Positions 47,701 to 60,240 of a stretch of DNA of 64,000 bases are shown here, one piece after another. Position numbers and translations under genes: made by a program. The notes below the pieces were generated by a model. It ran no database searches. It had not been told where the DNA came from and saw nothing but the letters and a program-made list of their open reading frames with translations. Location: assembly GCA_001643675.2 (NCBI GenBank), contig LSRY02000033.1, forward strand, positions 372,001 through 436,000, in the 5' to 3' direction. How positions within the stretch are numbered: the stretch's first letter is position 1; each line of letters opens with the position of its first letter. Source of the DNA: Monocercomonoides exilis (Eukaryota; Preaxostyla; Oxymonadida; Polymastigidae).

Positions 47701-49217
47701 TTTGTTCCATTTCTTCTTCTTCTTCAGCATCAAGCAGCTCCGCACCGTTAGCATCAATTTTATTCCGCTCTGTCTCTTCTTTGTCTGCAAACACGAAAAG
47801 CACTTTTGTGACTCCATATGCAGCCAGATCCGAACAATCTCCTTCATTTGATGCTCGTTCTCCTATGTCTGTCGGAGGAATGAAGAGACTAAACTCCATT
47901 TCTTCGATTCGCACACCATCTACGCTATTTCTTTTGAAACCTTCTCTTTCAAACAGAAGCATAGCGTGTGGAAGTTCTTCAATGGTTTCAAGGAATGAAA
48001 AGACTGTAGCATATGTGTCTGCAAATGCACGGTGGTTTGACGCTCTTAATTCAAAGAAGGCACTTCCCGGGTATATTCATCCGAATCTAGGTATTTTGAT
48101 GCCATCCTCAATTCTAGGCATTTATAAGAGAATTAAGATCAACTTGAAGAATGGTGATTTTAATGGCAATGTCTTAGATCGCATTGTTTTAGAAGCGAAG
48201 CGAAAGGATGCTGAAAAAAATTGTGTTTCTGACTTTCATTCTCCATCTGTTCTTTCAGTTTGCAGTCCTGCACAATTTTCATCAAGAAATAAATCTTTGT
48301 TATTTGGAGGAAGGCGAACGCCTCCTCCATCAACTTCGTTAGCAATGGTTTCTATCAGACAACGCTCTTTATCTCCAAATCTTTCACATTACAGCACTTC
48401 AAAATCTCTTCATCGAACTTTTTCGAGAAAGTCAACTTCAGCTGCTTTCAGTCATTCGGAATCGCTGACTCTAAGTCCAGAGATGCTCTTTTTAAAGAAA
48501 TCAGCTGATTCAACAAGAGTTTCTTTTCATATTCCTGCTCAATGCATTTCTCTTTCTTCTAAACCATTTATTGGTCAAAATACGTCATCTCATGCAAGCC
48601 AAGAGGAATCAAGCTCAACAACATTGTCCTCATTTCCACTTTCATCGCTTCAATCATCTCATATGTCTGAGGATGCGAATGCTTCCTCAAGCTCCACATC
48701 TTCCACTTCAAATTCCATTTCATATTTGCAGAATTCCCTTTCATCAGAAAATCTTTCTTTTGCTTCGCTTCAGAGCCTTCGTTCGGACATATGCAGGATA
48801 CTTCAAAATGTTACGCACTCCATTGTTATAATAGCATCTTTTGCCACTCTTCAAATACCTTCAACGTTCTTTGGAGATGATTTCGCTAAAAGCCAGATAA
48901 GAAAGTTCATCGAAACATTCTCTTGCGATTTTTCTCAATCTTACGTTGAATTTTTGAAGGAAGTAACATGCATCAAGGAATCTCTTTATGGTTTGGGTTC
49001 GACCAATGATGGAGCGAATTCGACTCAATTAAAAAATGATACTTTGAGTGAACAATTATTTGTTGATAGAATCAGCTCAAATCATTTTGGTGATTCAGTG
49101 CCATCTTCAAGTGACAGCTTACTAATTTCACATATTGAACAAGAAATAGAATTTATAGAAAAAATTGCCTCATGCATTATTTCAAGGTTAGAACAATATT
49201 GTCAGAATGATTCATGA
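32705..49217 (+). CDS. Giant Nup188-like scaffold nucleoporin candidate (4 exons, 5,402 aa)
   Basis: Exons by splice sites and frame: 32705-32935, 33057-33122, 33185-41468, 41590-49217; introns are 121, 62 and 121 nt. The ATG at 32705 starts MSFAKTLFTVQKGEEND. The N-terminus fits the Nup188/Nup205/Nup192 superfamily: a DLKSGI segment, RLDEIKTAQLLHHF across the first junction, then FYLNERHSLLELF (~residues 110-125). At ~2100-2250, LLKDAIVLRF..., FISAAIDYQPLLAKLFVENV and a helical stretch ending EGFWKAV resemble the mid-C-terminal alpha-solenoid of Nup188. The rest is helical segments broken by long Ser/Thr/Ala-rich and Glu/Asp-rich linkers, including TCT/TTC-coded Ser runs. Members are usually 1,700-2,100 residues, so this one is about three times larger. 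Similarity was judged by eye; a HEAT/ARM-like giant of another family remains possible. The second intron has a weak GTCTGT donor. Confidence 0.6.
37735..37758 (+). repeat. TTC/TCT repeat coding a Ser run in the Nup188-like gene
   Basis: Eight in-frame Ser codons, mostly TCT, within a Ser/Thr-rich linker. Confidence 0.85.
41923..41952 (+). repeat. TTC/TCT repeat coding a Ser run in the Nup188-like gene
   Basis: About ten consecutive Ser codons shortly after the start of exon 4, flanked by Asn/Ser/Pro-rich linker. Confidence 0.85.
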
Positions 49218-49785
49218 TATTTAATTCAAAAGTATTTAAATAATATAATTTTTATAATCAGAAACTGATTGAAAAGACTTTAAAATAAATTTTTCTTTTT
49301 TGTTTGCAAACAACATTGCAGTTGATATTGATCTATTTTCTTTAACTCTGAACATTTTTGAATTGAAATGAAAAGTTAGAAAAAAACTTAGAACTGTAGA
49401 AATTTTGAAAAACAATAAAAAATACTGAATTAAAAGTTAAAAATAAAAACTTGTGCACAAAGCACTCTTTCTACAAGAATAATCACACAGATAAGATTCA
49501 CATAATAAAAAGATTCCAATGAAACACAATTTTTCCGTTATCCACTTTCAAAAATCGAAATACACAAAATAAAATAATAGTTAAATGAAGAAATACAAAA
49601 GAAAGAGATGACTTAAAAATACGCCAGCAACACTCATGAAGTTAAAAAAAGAAGAAAATTATTATTAATTATTTTGACATTTTGTTTAAAAAACATTTTA
49701 TAATGTTACAAAATATATAAATTCTTTAACAATCAAATTGTTGATAGAAAACACGAATGTGTTGATTGTTTAACACTGCACTTTA
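49218..49785. other. Convergent 3'-3' spacer
   Basis: 568 bp between two genes that end towards each other. It is AT-rich. A 9-bp inverted repeat (aacaatcaa at 49728-49736 and ttgattgtt at 49762-49770) lies just beyond the stop of the minus-strand gene; it could form a hairpin in the 3' UTR, but its role is unknown. Confidence 0.45.
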
Positions 49786-52700
49786 TCAGTCATCTTCATT
49801 CTGATTTATTTCCTTCAACAGTTTTATTGTTTCGTCCAAAGAAGGCCTGCCCCTTGGTTCATCTGCCCACGTTTCCTCCATCAGTTCTATCAGATCTTCC
49901 CCTTCAATTCCCTCTGTCAGCGGTCGCACTCCATCACTCATCATCTCCTGCGCTTCTTCAGCATCGCATTCACTCAATGGCACTTCGCCTGTTGTCATTT
50001 CATGGAGAATCAGTCCAAGTGTGAAAACAATTGCCTTTTCTATTTCCTCATCTCCTTCTTCTGGCGCCTGCCATCGCTTCATTTCTTCCTTCTCCTTTTC
50101 ATCCTCCAATTCATCTGTCAATAGGTATATTTCATTTTCGTTCCCTTCCTCAACAAAGATTGAATACGGACACAGCTGCCTTGACATCATTTCCACCCTT
50201 TCGTCTCCAACAGAAATCAAATGCTCAAACAGCTCTGCAACTGCCAAAACCACTTCTTTCCCGTCAACAACATTCATCGCTCTTGTTCCAAGTGTGAAAT
50301 TGCCTTGCACAGAATGAATTGCTGAATGCAATGTTTTGATGTTCTTTTTCTCCTTCTCTCTAAATGGCTTCTTTGCTGATATAACATTGAACGAATGGGA
50401 TTGTTGCATCCCAGCAGCAGAATCATTCTCGGAAAATGTCAATGTAGATTCCAAATCTGGAAGATCATTTTCATTCAGTATTTCATCGTTCACTGACGGA
50501 GGTTCTGGAAGATCTTCATCGTTGTCAATGAGAAGTGGAATTTGGCTCGTCATTCCTTCCAGCAATGTCGACGGCATCTCATTCATCTCAACACATCCTC
50601 CGCTCTTTTCTTTTCTCCCCTCGACTCTTCCCATCGTTTCTCCTTCTTTCAAACTAAATTCTACAACCCTCTTTTCTGTTTCCATTAATTTTTTTCGCAA
50701 AATCACAACAATCACAACAATCACAACAAATAAAAGAATGAAAATGACAAGGATAATTGAAAGAATAAACACAATGATAGGCCAAAATGATTTTCCTTCT
50801 TTTCCTCCTTCAGCAATCCTTTCATCTCCTTTTATTTTTGATTCTGTTTTGTTTTTCAGAATAAATGAATCAGTGGCCGATGGAGAATCAGCATTTCCAA
50901 ATAAAATGCACACCCTCACTTCTGCTTCACTTGGAACGCCTTCAAATGTATTGACAGGAACAGACCCATGCACCTCTTCTTCTGATATGAAACCGCTTTC
51001 ATCAAACAAATTTTTCTCAACCACCTCTTCATCTCCAATAGCAATAACTGTATTGAACGACAGGTTACAAGGAAGGAGAATTGATCCTCTGAACACGAGA
51101 TTTACCTTCTCCCCTGACTTTTCCGATGACACACTCTCCACCTTCGGGATGAAAAACGCAGATGCTCTTTCTCCTGCAATCCCTTCCAGTGTGCATCCTT
51201 CTTCCAATATCCATAGCGAGGTGTTGTCTTTCGCTCCATCCCCTCCCTTCAAACTCACAACCCTCAATTTTGCTGAGTCTCCACACAGAATGTTTCTTCT
51301 TATCGATTCATAATTCGCTATTGACGGATTATTGTTTTCGAATTCCCCTTTCTCAATCTCCACACTTCCTCCTGACAATGAAAGCCCGCCGTTCTTCGAG
51401 TTGCTGATTGTTGTGTCTTTCATCCCAACATTGCTGGATTGAACATCCACAATTGACCCATTCCACTGACACAGCTCTTCTAATGACTCTTCATTTGAAC
51501 TCAACTCTTGTGCGCCTGTCGTTCCATCAAATGCACACAAAGATAAGTTAACATCCGATAAATCTGTCAAAGTAGCAATTCTCCCCTTTTCCGAGGACGA
51601 GATGCATTTTTGGTTGGTGTAGTTCTCCAATTCCACCAATAAAGACGAAGGCAAAGACGAAGAAGAAGCAGCTAAACAGCACGGGCCAAACGAATTTCTG
51701 GTTATGTTTTGAAATGAAGACTGCTTCAATCTGAATTCTGAGTCATTTGATTTCACGCTCACTGCACATCCTTCCATAAGCATCGCGTTGGAAATGGCCA
51801 AGAAATTCATTTCGACATTTGCCTCTTCGCATTCAACAGAAATCAAGGATTCCTTTAAAACGTGTATATCGTCGAATTTCAAGTGGCTGCATTGGATGTT
51901 TAATTGGCCTCCTGAACCGTCTGAGGAAAGCACAATCAAGCTTGTTTTGCTCTCTGCATTCTTGATTTGAACCTTCTGGAGCTGAGAGTCTTTGCAGTTC
52001 AGAAGGATGAGAGCGGATCGATCAAACATGCAGCTTGAAACAAGCAACTGCTGCATGGACAGGCTTGCCAAATTGCGAAAATCAAATAACTCTCCACAAC
52101 TCATATCAGAAATGTTCAGTTCCATTAACAAGCAATATTGTCCGCCTCTTGCTGCCACGCATGAAGAACTGAGACAAAGGGAAGCAAAAGTGCACCCGTT
52201 GATTGATAGTCTTCCATTCTCCACGAGAATGATAGAGCAGTTCAATTTCGTTTCAGAGTTTCCAGTCGGATCTTCTTGAGTAAATGCTGCCCCTGAAATA
52301 GACAAGTTGCCATCAGTCAGCGATATTAAGCTGGTATGCGAAGAAGAAAATGCACTTCCAAACAGAATCTTCAGAAATTCCATTTTCACATTCGACGAGC
52401 ACGTAACAAGACTGTCTGTATTGCTCTCGACGGAGCAGTTCAGGTGGAGCACCCCTTTGTCGCTTTCCTGCTCCAGCGACTTGATCGTCACATCGCGAGC
52501 TCTTGCTTCCCCTGTCACCTTAGCGCTTTTGTTGATGAGCAAATTGCTGTAAGCTGAAGGAATGATGTGGGGCAGAGCAACATTCAAGGAAATGCAAGGT
52601 TCGCTTATTCCACCGCACTGGCGCGTGTCAGAGGCATTGTCCGCTGAAGAAGATGCAAATATCGTCTCGCTCTGATACACAACCACAAAAAGCAAGAAAT

Positions 52701-55700
52701 CTTGCTCATCATAATAATTCTGTTCTGTGCATCCCCACATAGCAAATTCTCGGACAAATGGAGGTCTGAAATCGAGCTGGAAGAGCTCGATGTTTATTTG
52801 AGATTTGATATTTGTGCATCGCACATACAAGTCTCTCCCCTTGAATGCCTTGTTATTCATGAAAGTTGTGTTTTCCAACAGAAAAGGAAGCAAGCCTTCA
52901 CTTGTGATCAAAGAGCAATCCAGAAATATTGCTCCTCCCCTTCCAGTCTCCGAGCAGAAGCACTCCGAGACAGCCGAAAAACGGCACTCGAAAAATCCCC
53001 CTTCGTTCAATTTCATAATCATTCCTCCCCCTTTCTCGCTTTGGCTGCTTCCGCAATTCTTGATCAATGTGTTTTGCACAGACACGCTGCAAGGCTCGCT
53101 GCCAGTGCAGCTGATGATGGAGGGCTCAGATGGTGCACTTTGGAGAAGCGAATGGAGCGTGCAGCATTTCAGTTGCACCGTTGTACTGCCGCCTTCATTC
53201 AATCTCTGAGACTCGCCTTTCCACTCAGCCTGAGCCAACACTGCAACAATGCTTTTACCCATCAGTTCCATGTTGTTCATTGAAACATTTGTCAAGTCAA
53301 TGCTGCTTCCATGTGATACCATCAGAATGTGTCTTTCGGCTTTGATGGATTGGAACGAGCAGAATGATAATTCGCACGTTCCAAACAGGCAGGCAACAAC
53401 ACAATAAGGAATGGCTGCCTCAGAAGCGCTGGTGAAGGAGCAGCCTTGAGCTGCAAAGGAGCTGCCAGTTGTGCTTATGAGTTTTGTCTGCTTCCATTCA
53501 GATCCATCCCAGCAGCAGATCTCAATATAAATGAGGGAGCATGTGCCTGCGTTTGTCAGCACAGAATCGCTATCTTCTTCCTTTCCTGCTTGAGGTGAAA
53601 TGGCTGCTCCGAAAGTCAAGACAGAACGAGACTTGGCATCAACCGAAGTCATAGTGACGTTTGAAATGTCAACCTCACAGTTCACCTGAGCTTCATCGAC
53701 GATCAAAAAAGTGTTCATGCTTGATTGTGCTGGATCTTCCAAAGCACGAAAATGTTTTTGCCCATACTCCATTGTTGAACATGGCTCTTCTGCACTCCCA
53801 CATCGGAGAACATCCCACCCGCTGTTCTTGCTGAGATGGATTTCTTGAGATGCAAATCCAATCAGAAATCGGCAAAGATCGAAGTTTGTCTTCGTGCTGT
53901 CGTTCCCAACGAACAAGTTTGTGTTGCTTGCTGTCTCACTCACTTCAAATGCTAATGTCTGTTTTGTAATCGAAACATTCAGGTCTGACGAAAGAAAGAA
54001 CATGTTTTTCCCATACTTTGCAGAGCATTGATTGAAGGCTATCTGCTGGAAGGAGAACGCATTGGAAGTCGTACAGTCAAAATAGATGCCGCCTCCCTTT
54101 CCACCTGCTTCACTTTCAGCGTAGCAGTTTGTGAATGTAGCGTTTTCCATCGTAAATTGCCCTTGAGCTTCAACGACGATTTTCATTGCTCCTCCATCCA
54201 TGCTCTGAGCGCCTTTGGCATTCGTGACATTCCAATGCAAACACTCAACATGGCTTGAAATTGAGGATGAAATTAGCACAGCGCTGTTTGCATCGCCGTT
54301 GGTGATCCCTTCAAAAGAGCATTGTGAAAGAGAAATAACCTCATCACTCGTCGCACCATCATTCAACAGTTTGAATGGTGATGATGGTATCACATGAATC
54401 AGAGGATAATCACCAAGGATAATTTCTTTCACTTTCAGCGAGATAACCGTCGGAGCTGCGATGCCATTCTCGCTAACTGCAATAGGTGCTTGACAGAGGC
54501 AGCCTAAATCAATCTGGCAGTCATCAATATTGAGTATCCCTCCACAGATCTGAAACATCCAGTAACTTATCTGGCTGGGCTCTCCCATTTGCACCCCAAA
54601 TGCGCACTTTGTCAACGACAGGTTGCTCTCAGAAGCAAAGAATATCAACGTTTCTATCTCAGCATCAAACGAAGATGGTAGCAAAAAGTGGATTGATTCG
54701 ATAGATACATTCCCCGTGGCTGAAATCACTTTTCCGCTCAAAGCATTCAGCGACTTGATACAGGTTACTCCAGCTCGCAAATCATCTGATGATCTCAAGA
54801 TAAAATTGTGCAGATTCATTTCGTTTTTGATTGTTGCTGAGTCAATAACAGCAATTGTCTTCACATCCAATTCTACCAGTCTTTTCACACAATAATCAAC
54901 CGATTTGCACGGATAATCCGAGAACCCACACACCACAGTATCGGCTCCATCGTTGCTTCCTGCATGGATTGTGCTTTCAACATCCTCCAGAAACAGAACC
55001 AACGGAATCGAATGCTCGTGATCATTTCCATTGAACCCACGCAAATCATCAAAGCAGCTATGACCCAGTGCATAAGCAAAAGGAAGAGTTTCATTTGTTA
55101 TCGATTCTCGGAGGTCTGGCGATCGAACAAACAAATCGTTTCCATGCTTCGCTTTGTTTGGCTTTTCTGACGTAAAAGAAGGATCTGTCATGGCAAATGC
55201 TGAATCTGAGTTCTCAAGATTCAGAAAGATCCCTCCCCCAAATCCCTCCTGCGAATCGAAAGGCGCCTCGCACTCTTCGAAGGAACATCGAGAAATTGTT
55301 GTTGAACATGTGTTTGGTAACGAGATGAACAGCGCCCCACCTCCATTTCCATCACCAGAAACAATGCAATGCTCAAAAGTGCATTTGTTTATTGAAGAAT
55401 CACAGCTATCCTCAAACCCTTCGCTCCACACTGCATTCAGGCATCCTCCGTTCTGCTCGCTCTCAACATTCAAAAAAGAAGCATTCGAAAGAGAGACAGA
55501 TTTGCAATCCGACAAAGCAATTGCACAGCCTTGCGAAAATCCAAATCCAGAGACATTCACAAATTTCATCGTTAACGAACCTTCTTCAACCTGAATCAAG
55601 GATTTTGTTGATGGCAGAGTCGATTGGGAGCTTTTCGCAAAACTGCACAGCTCCAGCTCAAGCAACCCAGAGGAGCCGACTGCAATTGCAGATCGGTTGG

Positions 55701-57731
55701 ACACACAAACAAATTGAATCCTCTTTGCATTCAGTGAACCATTGCCAATGGAGATCAAGCAGTCATTTGACGAGGCTTCGTTGCACTTTATTGCAGTTGA
55801 GTTGTTCTCTGCTCCGCTGAGAACGATATTTCTCCAGTCGATATCAATCATATCTTCTTTGAATTCTTCACTCGACATCAAAACATTTTGCCCCAAATAT
55901 GAATTCCATCTTGTCACTCCATATTCCACCGTTTTGCATTCCGAGCCTGTTCCCCCACAAGTGTTCACATTGCTTCCAGAATAGCTGATGTGTATTTCAG
56001 GCTGAGCAGTTGGTAGATAAGAATTATATGCAATTCCTCTATCTCCGCACAGCGGAGAATATTCGACGCATTGTACAACTTTTCTTTGGGCAGTTGAAAG
56101 CGAAAAACTTTGCAATATTTGAATTGTGTAATTATCCAAGCTAAATCCCGTTCCAATGAAAATATCTGCGGCATGCGTCGTTTTCTGCACTGTATTGTTT
56201 TCAAACAAGCAAAACTGTATTTTGACGTTCATATTAAAGATATTTTCGGAAGCGTCAAAGCCACCTGCTCCCATTGGAGCATCTCCATCATATAAATAAC
56301 AGTTTGACATCACAAAAATACTCCTTGGCTCTTGTAGAAAAACTGTTCCAGCATGACTGAATAATGCTTTATTGTCTTTGAACACAGAGTTGTAAATTGA
56401 TCCACTTCCTCCAAGATGCCATGCAACACTTCCTCCATAAGCTGCTGAACAATTTTCAAAAGAACAGCAAAGAATCAAAGCAAAATTATTTGTAATATGA
56501 GCAAATGCTCCTCCGATGGATTGTGCTCCCGTTCCTCTGCAACAATTAAATAAAGAATTTTCAATGTTGCAATCAGTTCCATTGCTAAAAATTGCTCCTC
56601 CATAACCATATGTGTTCGGAAACGTATCAGTGCATTTGGTAAATGTGCATTTGTCAACAGTGAGCTTGGCACTGTTGCTAACTGTTATTGCACCACCATG
56701 AACAGCGCTGCATTCTGTGAAAATGCAATCTTCAAATCTCACATCTTCTTCTGAAAAGGATTGGGCTGCATTTATATAGTTCTGATGGAAAATAGTATTT
56801 CTCGAGCAAAAAAAAGAAGTGTTCAAAGAGTACAAAAAATTTACGAGAGAATCCGAAATGAGAACGCTATAAATTGGATTCTCACAGTTATGAAATTCAC
56901 AGTTTTTCATTATGCATTTAAGCGGATTTCCTTTGAGAAAGATAGAATATTCGCATGCTTTCATGGTTGTGGTGTTTTTAAAAATGCTGTTTGTAGTTGA
57001 GACTTCAAGAAAATCAGCATCGGAAATCAATGGTGAAATACAAGTTAATAATGATTGGAATGAGCAAAATTCAATAAAAATGTAACTGCAACGAGTGTGT
57101 TTTTTGTGCATTTTGGATGCATCCGATTGGGTAAATTGCTTAGGAAATGATTGATAAATAGATGTGTTAAAAATTATAAATGTTCCATCGATACAATCCA
57201 AAATTGAATCCAATGAACATGAATATAAGTTCAAAGTGCAACAATGTAACCCTAATGAGGAATTTAAATATTGTCTTGTAAACATTTGAAAACCAGAAAG
57301 TCGTATGTTTACGTTGAGCAAATTTAGAGAAGTGTTAAACAATGAAATTTGTGTTTTCAATGTACTGATCTGTTTCACAAAAGCTCTTCCAATCGTTTCC
57401 TCAATTCTGTTGCTTCTTCTTTGAATTGACTGAAAGTTGAGACAACTCGAAATTTCAGCATTGGGATTCTGTAAAGAATTATTGAAGTATTGCTCTGATT
57501 GTTTTAAGTTTATGAAATAAGCATTATTTTTATATAGCAAATACAACTTTTACAACTATGATTGGAAAATGTATATTTATCACTATTTTTGCACACGCTC
57601 GCATTTTCATCTGAAAAAAAAGCTAAATGGTCAATATAACCCTGCGAAACAATCCTTTCACATTGAATTTTACTCATAATTGCTACGATGAATAAATGCA
57701 TTATAAAGTTAAATTTTACTGCGTCCATCAT
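49786..57731 (-). CDS. Receptor-like protein: Pmp-like ectodomain, TM helix, degenerate kinase domain (2,630 aa)
   Basis: Exon 1 is 57731-57548 with a signal-peptide start (MMDAVKFNFIMHLFIVAIMSK). A 53-nt GTTGTA...TCAG intron (57547-57495) joins it in frame to exon 2 (57494-49786); a second GTTGTA donor about 10 bases upstream is possible. The ectodomain has beta-helix-like repeats with GGAI/GGAF segments and four cysteine signatures: CGGTGSECKTVEYG (~575), CGFSDYPCKSVDYC (~917), CGSAEEPCSTMEYG (~1293) and CGGISEPCISLNVA (~1690). One transmembrane helix (FWPIIVFILSIILVIFILLF, ~2297-2330) precedes a basic stop-transfer region. The cytoplasmic tail ends in a kinase-like fold: WQAPE at ~2532, then FTLGLILHEMTTGEVPL and an RPSLDE helix. 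I see no glycine loop, HRD or DFG, so it should be a pseudokinase. It is likely a surface receptor-like protein; the ligand is unknown. Confidence 0.8.
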
Positions 57732-58147
57732 TGAGCATTTTCTTTAGAAATTAAAAATTCAACTATTTTAATTAAAATAAATAGTTATAAGTTTTTTGAT
57801 CAAACACTCATAATAAAGAATTATGTTCACCTCAATGAAATTGTCAGAAATTTAGACAAAAAAACACATGTCACAAATGAGAAAATTTATATCTCATCCA
57901 TCATCAATGAAATGTCAAAGAAAAGAATTTTTTACAATTTTTTCACAATAAATAACGTTTTTGTCAATTCTTTTTGAAATTTTGCATTTCAATTACAAAA
58001 AATCAAATTTTTTTTGTATTTTTAATAACTTCACCATTTGCCATTCTAATTTGGAAAACTTTTTGTTTTTTAGATGAGACAACATATTTGACTAAGCATT
58101 TTCATTTATTAATATTCCAATTTGGATGAACTTTTTGTAATAAAAAT
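57732..58147. other. AT-rich spacer upstream of the receptor-like gene
   Basis: Very AT-rich, no gene. It should contain the promoter of the minus-strand gene starting at 57731, but no motif stands out. Confidence 0.45.
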
Positions 58148-58391
58148 ATGTGTCTAAATTTTTTTAAAAAGTTCCTTTTGTTTAATTTCAAATTGAATAA
58201 AAATTCATATTTCGATCAAATTTCTGTTTCTACTCAACAAATTTTGTTGTTATGAAAATAATAATACTGCTGAGGTTTTGTTTCCATTCTTGAAAAGTTT
58301 CGTAAGTGGGAACAGCAATTTTATCAAAATATGAAATTTTTATATCATTTAATAATTAAACAAAAGGAACTTTTCAAAAAATTTTAGACAT
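58148..58391. mobile_element. Foldback/MITE-like unit 1 (~244 bp)
   Basis: Starts tgtgtctaaattttttt...aaaagttccttttgtttaatt and ends with the inverted form (aattaaacaaaaggaactttt...ttttagacatgtg). The arms are about 90-95 bp and imperfect (roughly 85% by eye); both also contain a gatcaaatttctgttcccact-like segment near the centre. Confidence 0.6.
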
Positions 58392-58637
58392 GTGTCAAAA
58401 TTTTTTTGAAAAGTTCCTTTCGTTTAATTTTCTAATAAAATAAAAATTTCAAATTTCGATCAAATTTCTGTTCCCACTCACCAAAATTTATTTCCATGAT
58501 AATAAAATCTTGACAATGTTATTATATCCATTTGAGTGAATTATTGTGAGTGGAAACAGAAATTTGATAGAAATATGAAATTTTTTATTTTTTGAAAATT
58601 AAACAAATGGAACTTTACAAAAAAATATTGACATGTG
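58389..58637. mobile_element. Foldback/MITE-like unit 2 (~248 bp), next to unit 1
   Basis: A second copy of the same design: gtgtcaaaatttttttgaaaagttccttt on the left, and an inverted arm ending aaatggaactttacaaaaaaatattgacatgtg on the right. It shares the gacatgtgtc junction (58387-58396) with unit 1. Confidence 0.6.
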
Positions 58638-59594
58638 AAAAAAAAAAAGAATTTATTTTTATAATTGCGTAACATACAACAAATGATTAAAATTTGTGTT
58701 ATTAATTATAACGTTATTGTTAACTGTTTCAAAAGTTATTCTGTCTCTCTTTTGTTCGGAAACATTTATTTTTGTGTGTGTCAACTTGTTATTCAGCTCT
58801 AAATATGTCGTTGAACAAAAATTTTGACATCAATAATAAAATTTAACAATTATCTTAATAAACAGATTTATAATTGAAATTCGACTGGAAGGCACACAAA
58901 CATGCTTTGAATATGCTCAATTCAACTTGTCACAAATTTGAATCGAGCTTTTTTGATCCGAGTCAAATTATTTTTTGATTTTTTTTAACTGAGCAATTTA
59001 TTAAACAGAATTCAACCCCTTCAAGTTGATTTTTGTTTCAACTCACTCATTCAAACTGCGATAAAAAAAGCGAATTAATATAAACCCTAAAAAATTCATT
59101 TATTTCATTGAAAATTATACTGAATTTTGAATTTTCACGAAAATTGAAAATAACATTTTTTCACAGTTTTTGCAAACAATCGGCAGAATAAACTTATGTG
59201 CACAATATGCTATTTTCATAGCTGCGACATATGACAATAATGTAACCGGTCGAATCTTACGCATTAACCTTTATTTTTTGAAATACATACGAGGTCACAA
59301 AGCATTTTGTTATCTTATCAATAAAATTTGAATACGAAAATGAAAGTCAAATTTATTTTGAAATTTAATTAAGTTTAATAATGAAATAAGTGAAATAATT
59401 ATTTCATGCTTTGTGGAAAAAAAAATCAAAATTTTTCCTTAAATGATGTCAATTTATATTTTTTATATATCATTTTTATTTTTTAGAAATATTTATTACA
59501 AAATAGTTATTGGCAAAGAAACAGAAAGTGCTTTGACAATAACATTTTTCAATATTCAGGGAAACGATAAGGAAATAGACAAATTCATATTGCT
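58638..59594. other. AT-rich spacer, no gene seen
   Basis: No coding or RNA features were recognised. Confidence 0.5.
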
Positions 59595-59770
59595 CAAAAA
59601 ATTCTGGACTTCGTGAAAAAAACAAGATAAGATCGTTTTCTCAATAACTGCAAGATGAATAATTCTGATGATTATCCTTTCAATGAATATTATCTATGCA
59701 AACTCATATAACATACAAGAATCATTTATATGCAGAATGAATTTCATCAAAAAATAACTTTTAAAACCTT
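59595..59770 (+). repeat. Dispersed repeat, copy B
   Basis: Contains acaagataagatcgttttct followed by caataactgcaag and a similar downstream region to copy A at 20555, with several differences. Confidence 0.45.
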
Positions 59771-60009
59771 AGAATAAATGAATTTTGAGTTTCTCTAAAA
59801 TTTCTGTAATTTATTTTCAATATTTTGTCGATATGGGGGAAAACATCTAACTTCAAGCTTTTTCGTTGAAAAATTATAAGCTTTTGATTGACTTTATGCG
59901 ATAAAAAAAAATGAATGAAATGGGTTCATTTTTTAACATTCGTAATTGTCACAGTTCTTCATGATTTGATTTCAACAATGCCTGTTCACGGATCTGAAAA
60001 TCAAATTTA

Positions 60010-60240
60010 TTTTGAAATCTGAGAAAGTAAAGGAAAGTTATGAGTGAAGCAATAATTTTGTTCTTTGAACAAAAAAAGCTTGAAAGTTCATATTTTCACC
60101 CATATAAAAATGAAAGACCGAAATGCCAAATGAGTTAAACCCGTTATAACATATTAAGATGAAAATCATCAGAATTTCTTCTTTTGTAGTTATTAAGAAA
60201 TCGATCTTGTCCGGTGTTTTTTGCACAATCTTTTATTAGT
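60010..60240 (-). repeat. Dispersed repeat, copy C (inverted relative to B)
   Basis: On the minus strand it reads caccggacaagatcgatttc then ttaataactacaaaaga and a diverged continuation. With copy B it forms an inverted pair spanning about 59.6-60.24 kb, which might be the two ends of one element. A 62-codon minus-strand ORF (60038-60226) lies within it. Confidence 0.5.

Noticed and set aside
41496-49217. Separate gene starting at 41496
   Set aside because: A GTTTGA donor at 41469 and a TTTTAG acceptor ending at 41589 join this frame in phase to the 33185-41468 exon, and the sequence before 41590 reads as AT-rich intron. One gene is the better model.
49728-49770. Inverted repeat as a transcription terminator
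   Set aside because: Arms are only 9 bp in AT-rich DNA with a 25-base loop; chance occurrence is likely and nuclear genes do not need such a terminator.
50336-51313. Plus-strand open frame of 325 codons
   Set aside because: It is antisense to the transmembrane and cytoplasmic part of the receptor-like gene, and its Ser/Phe-rich composition is that of a shadow frame.
57510-57546. Start of the receptor-like gene at a TTG within 57544-57546
   Set aside because: An upstream exon with ATG, signal peptide and in-phase splice sites is more convincing.
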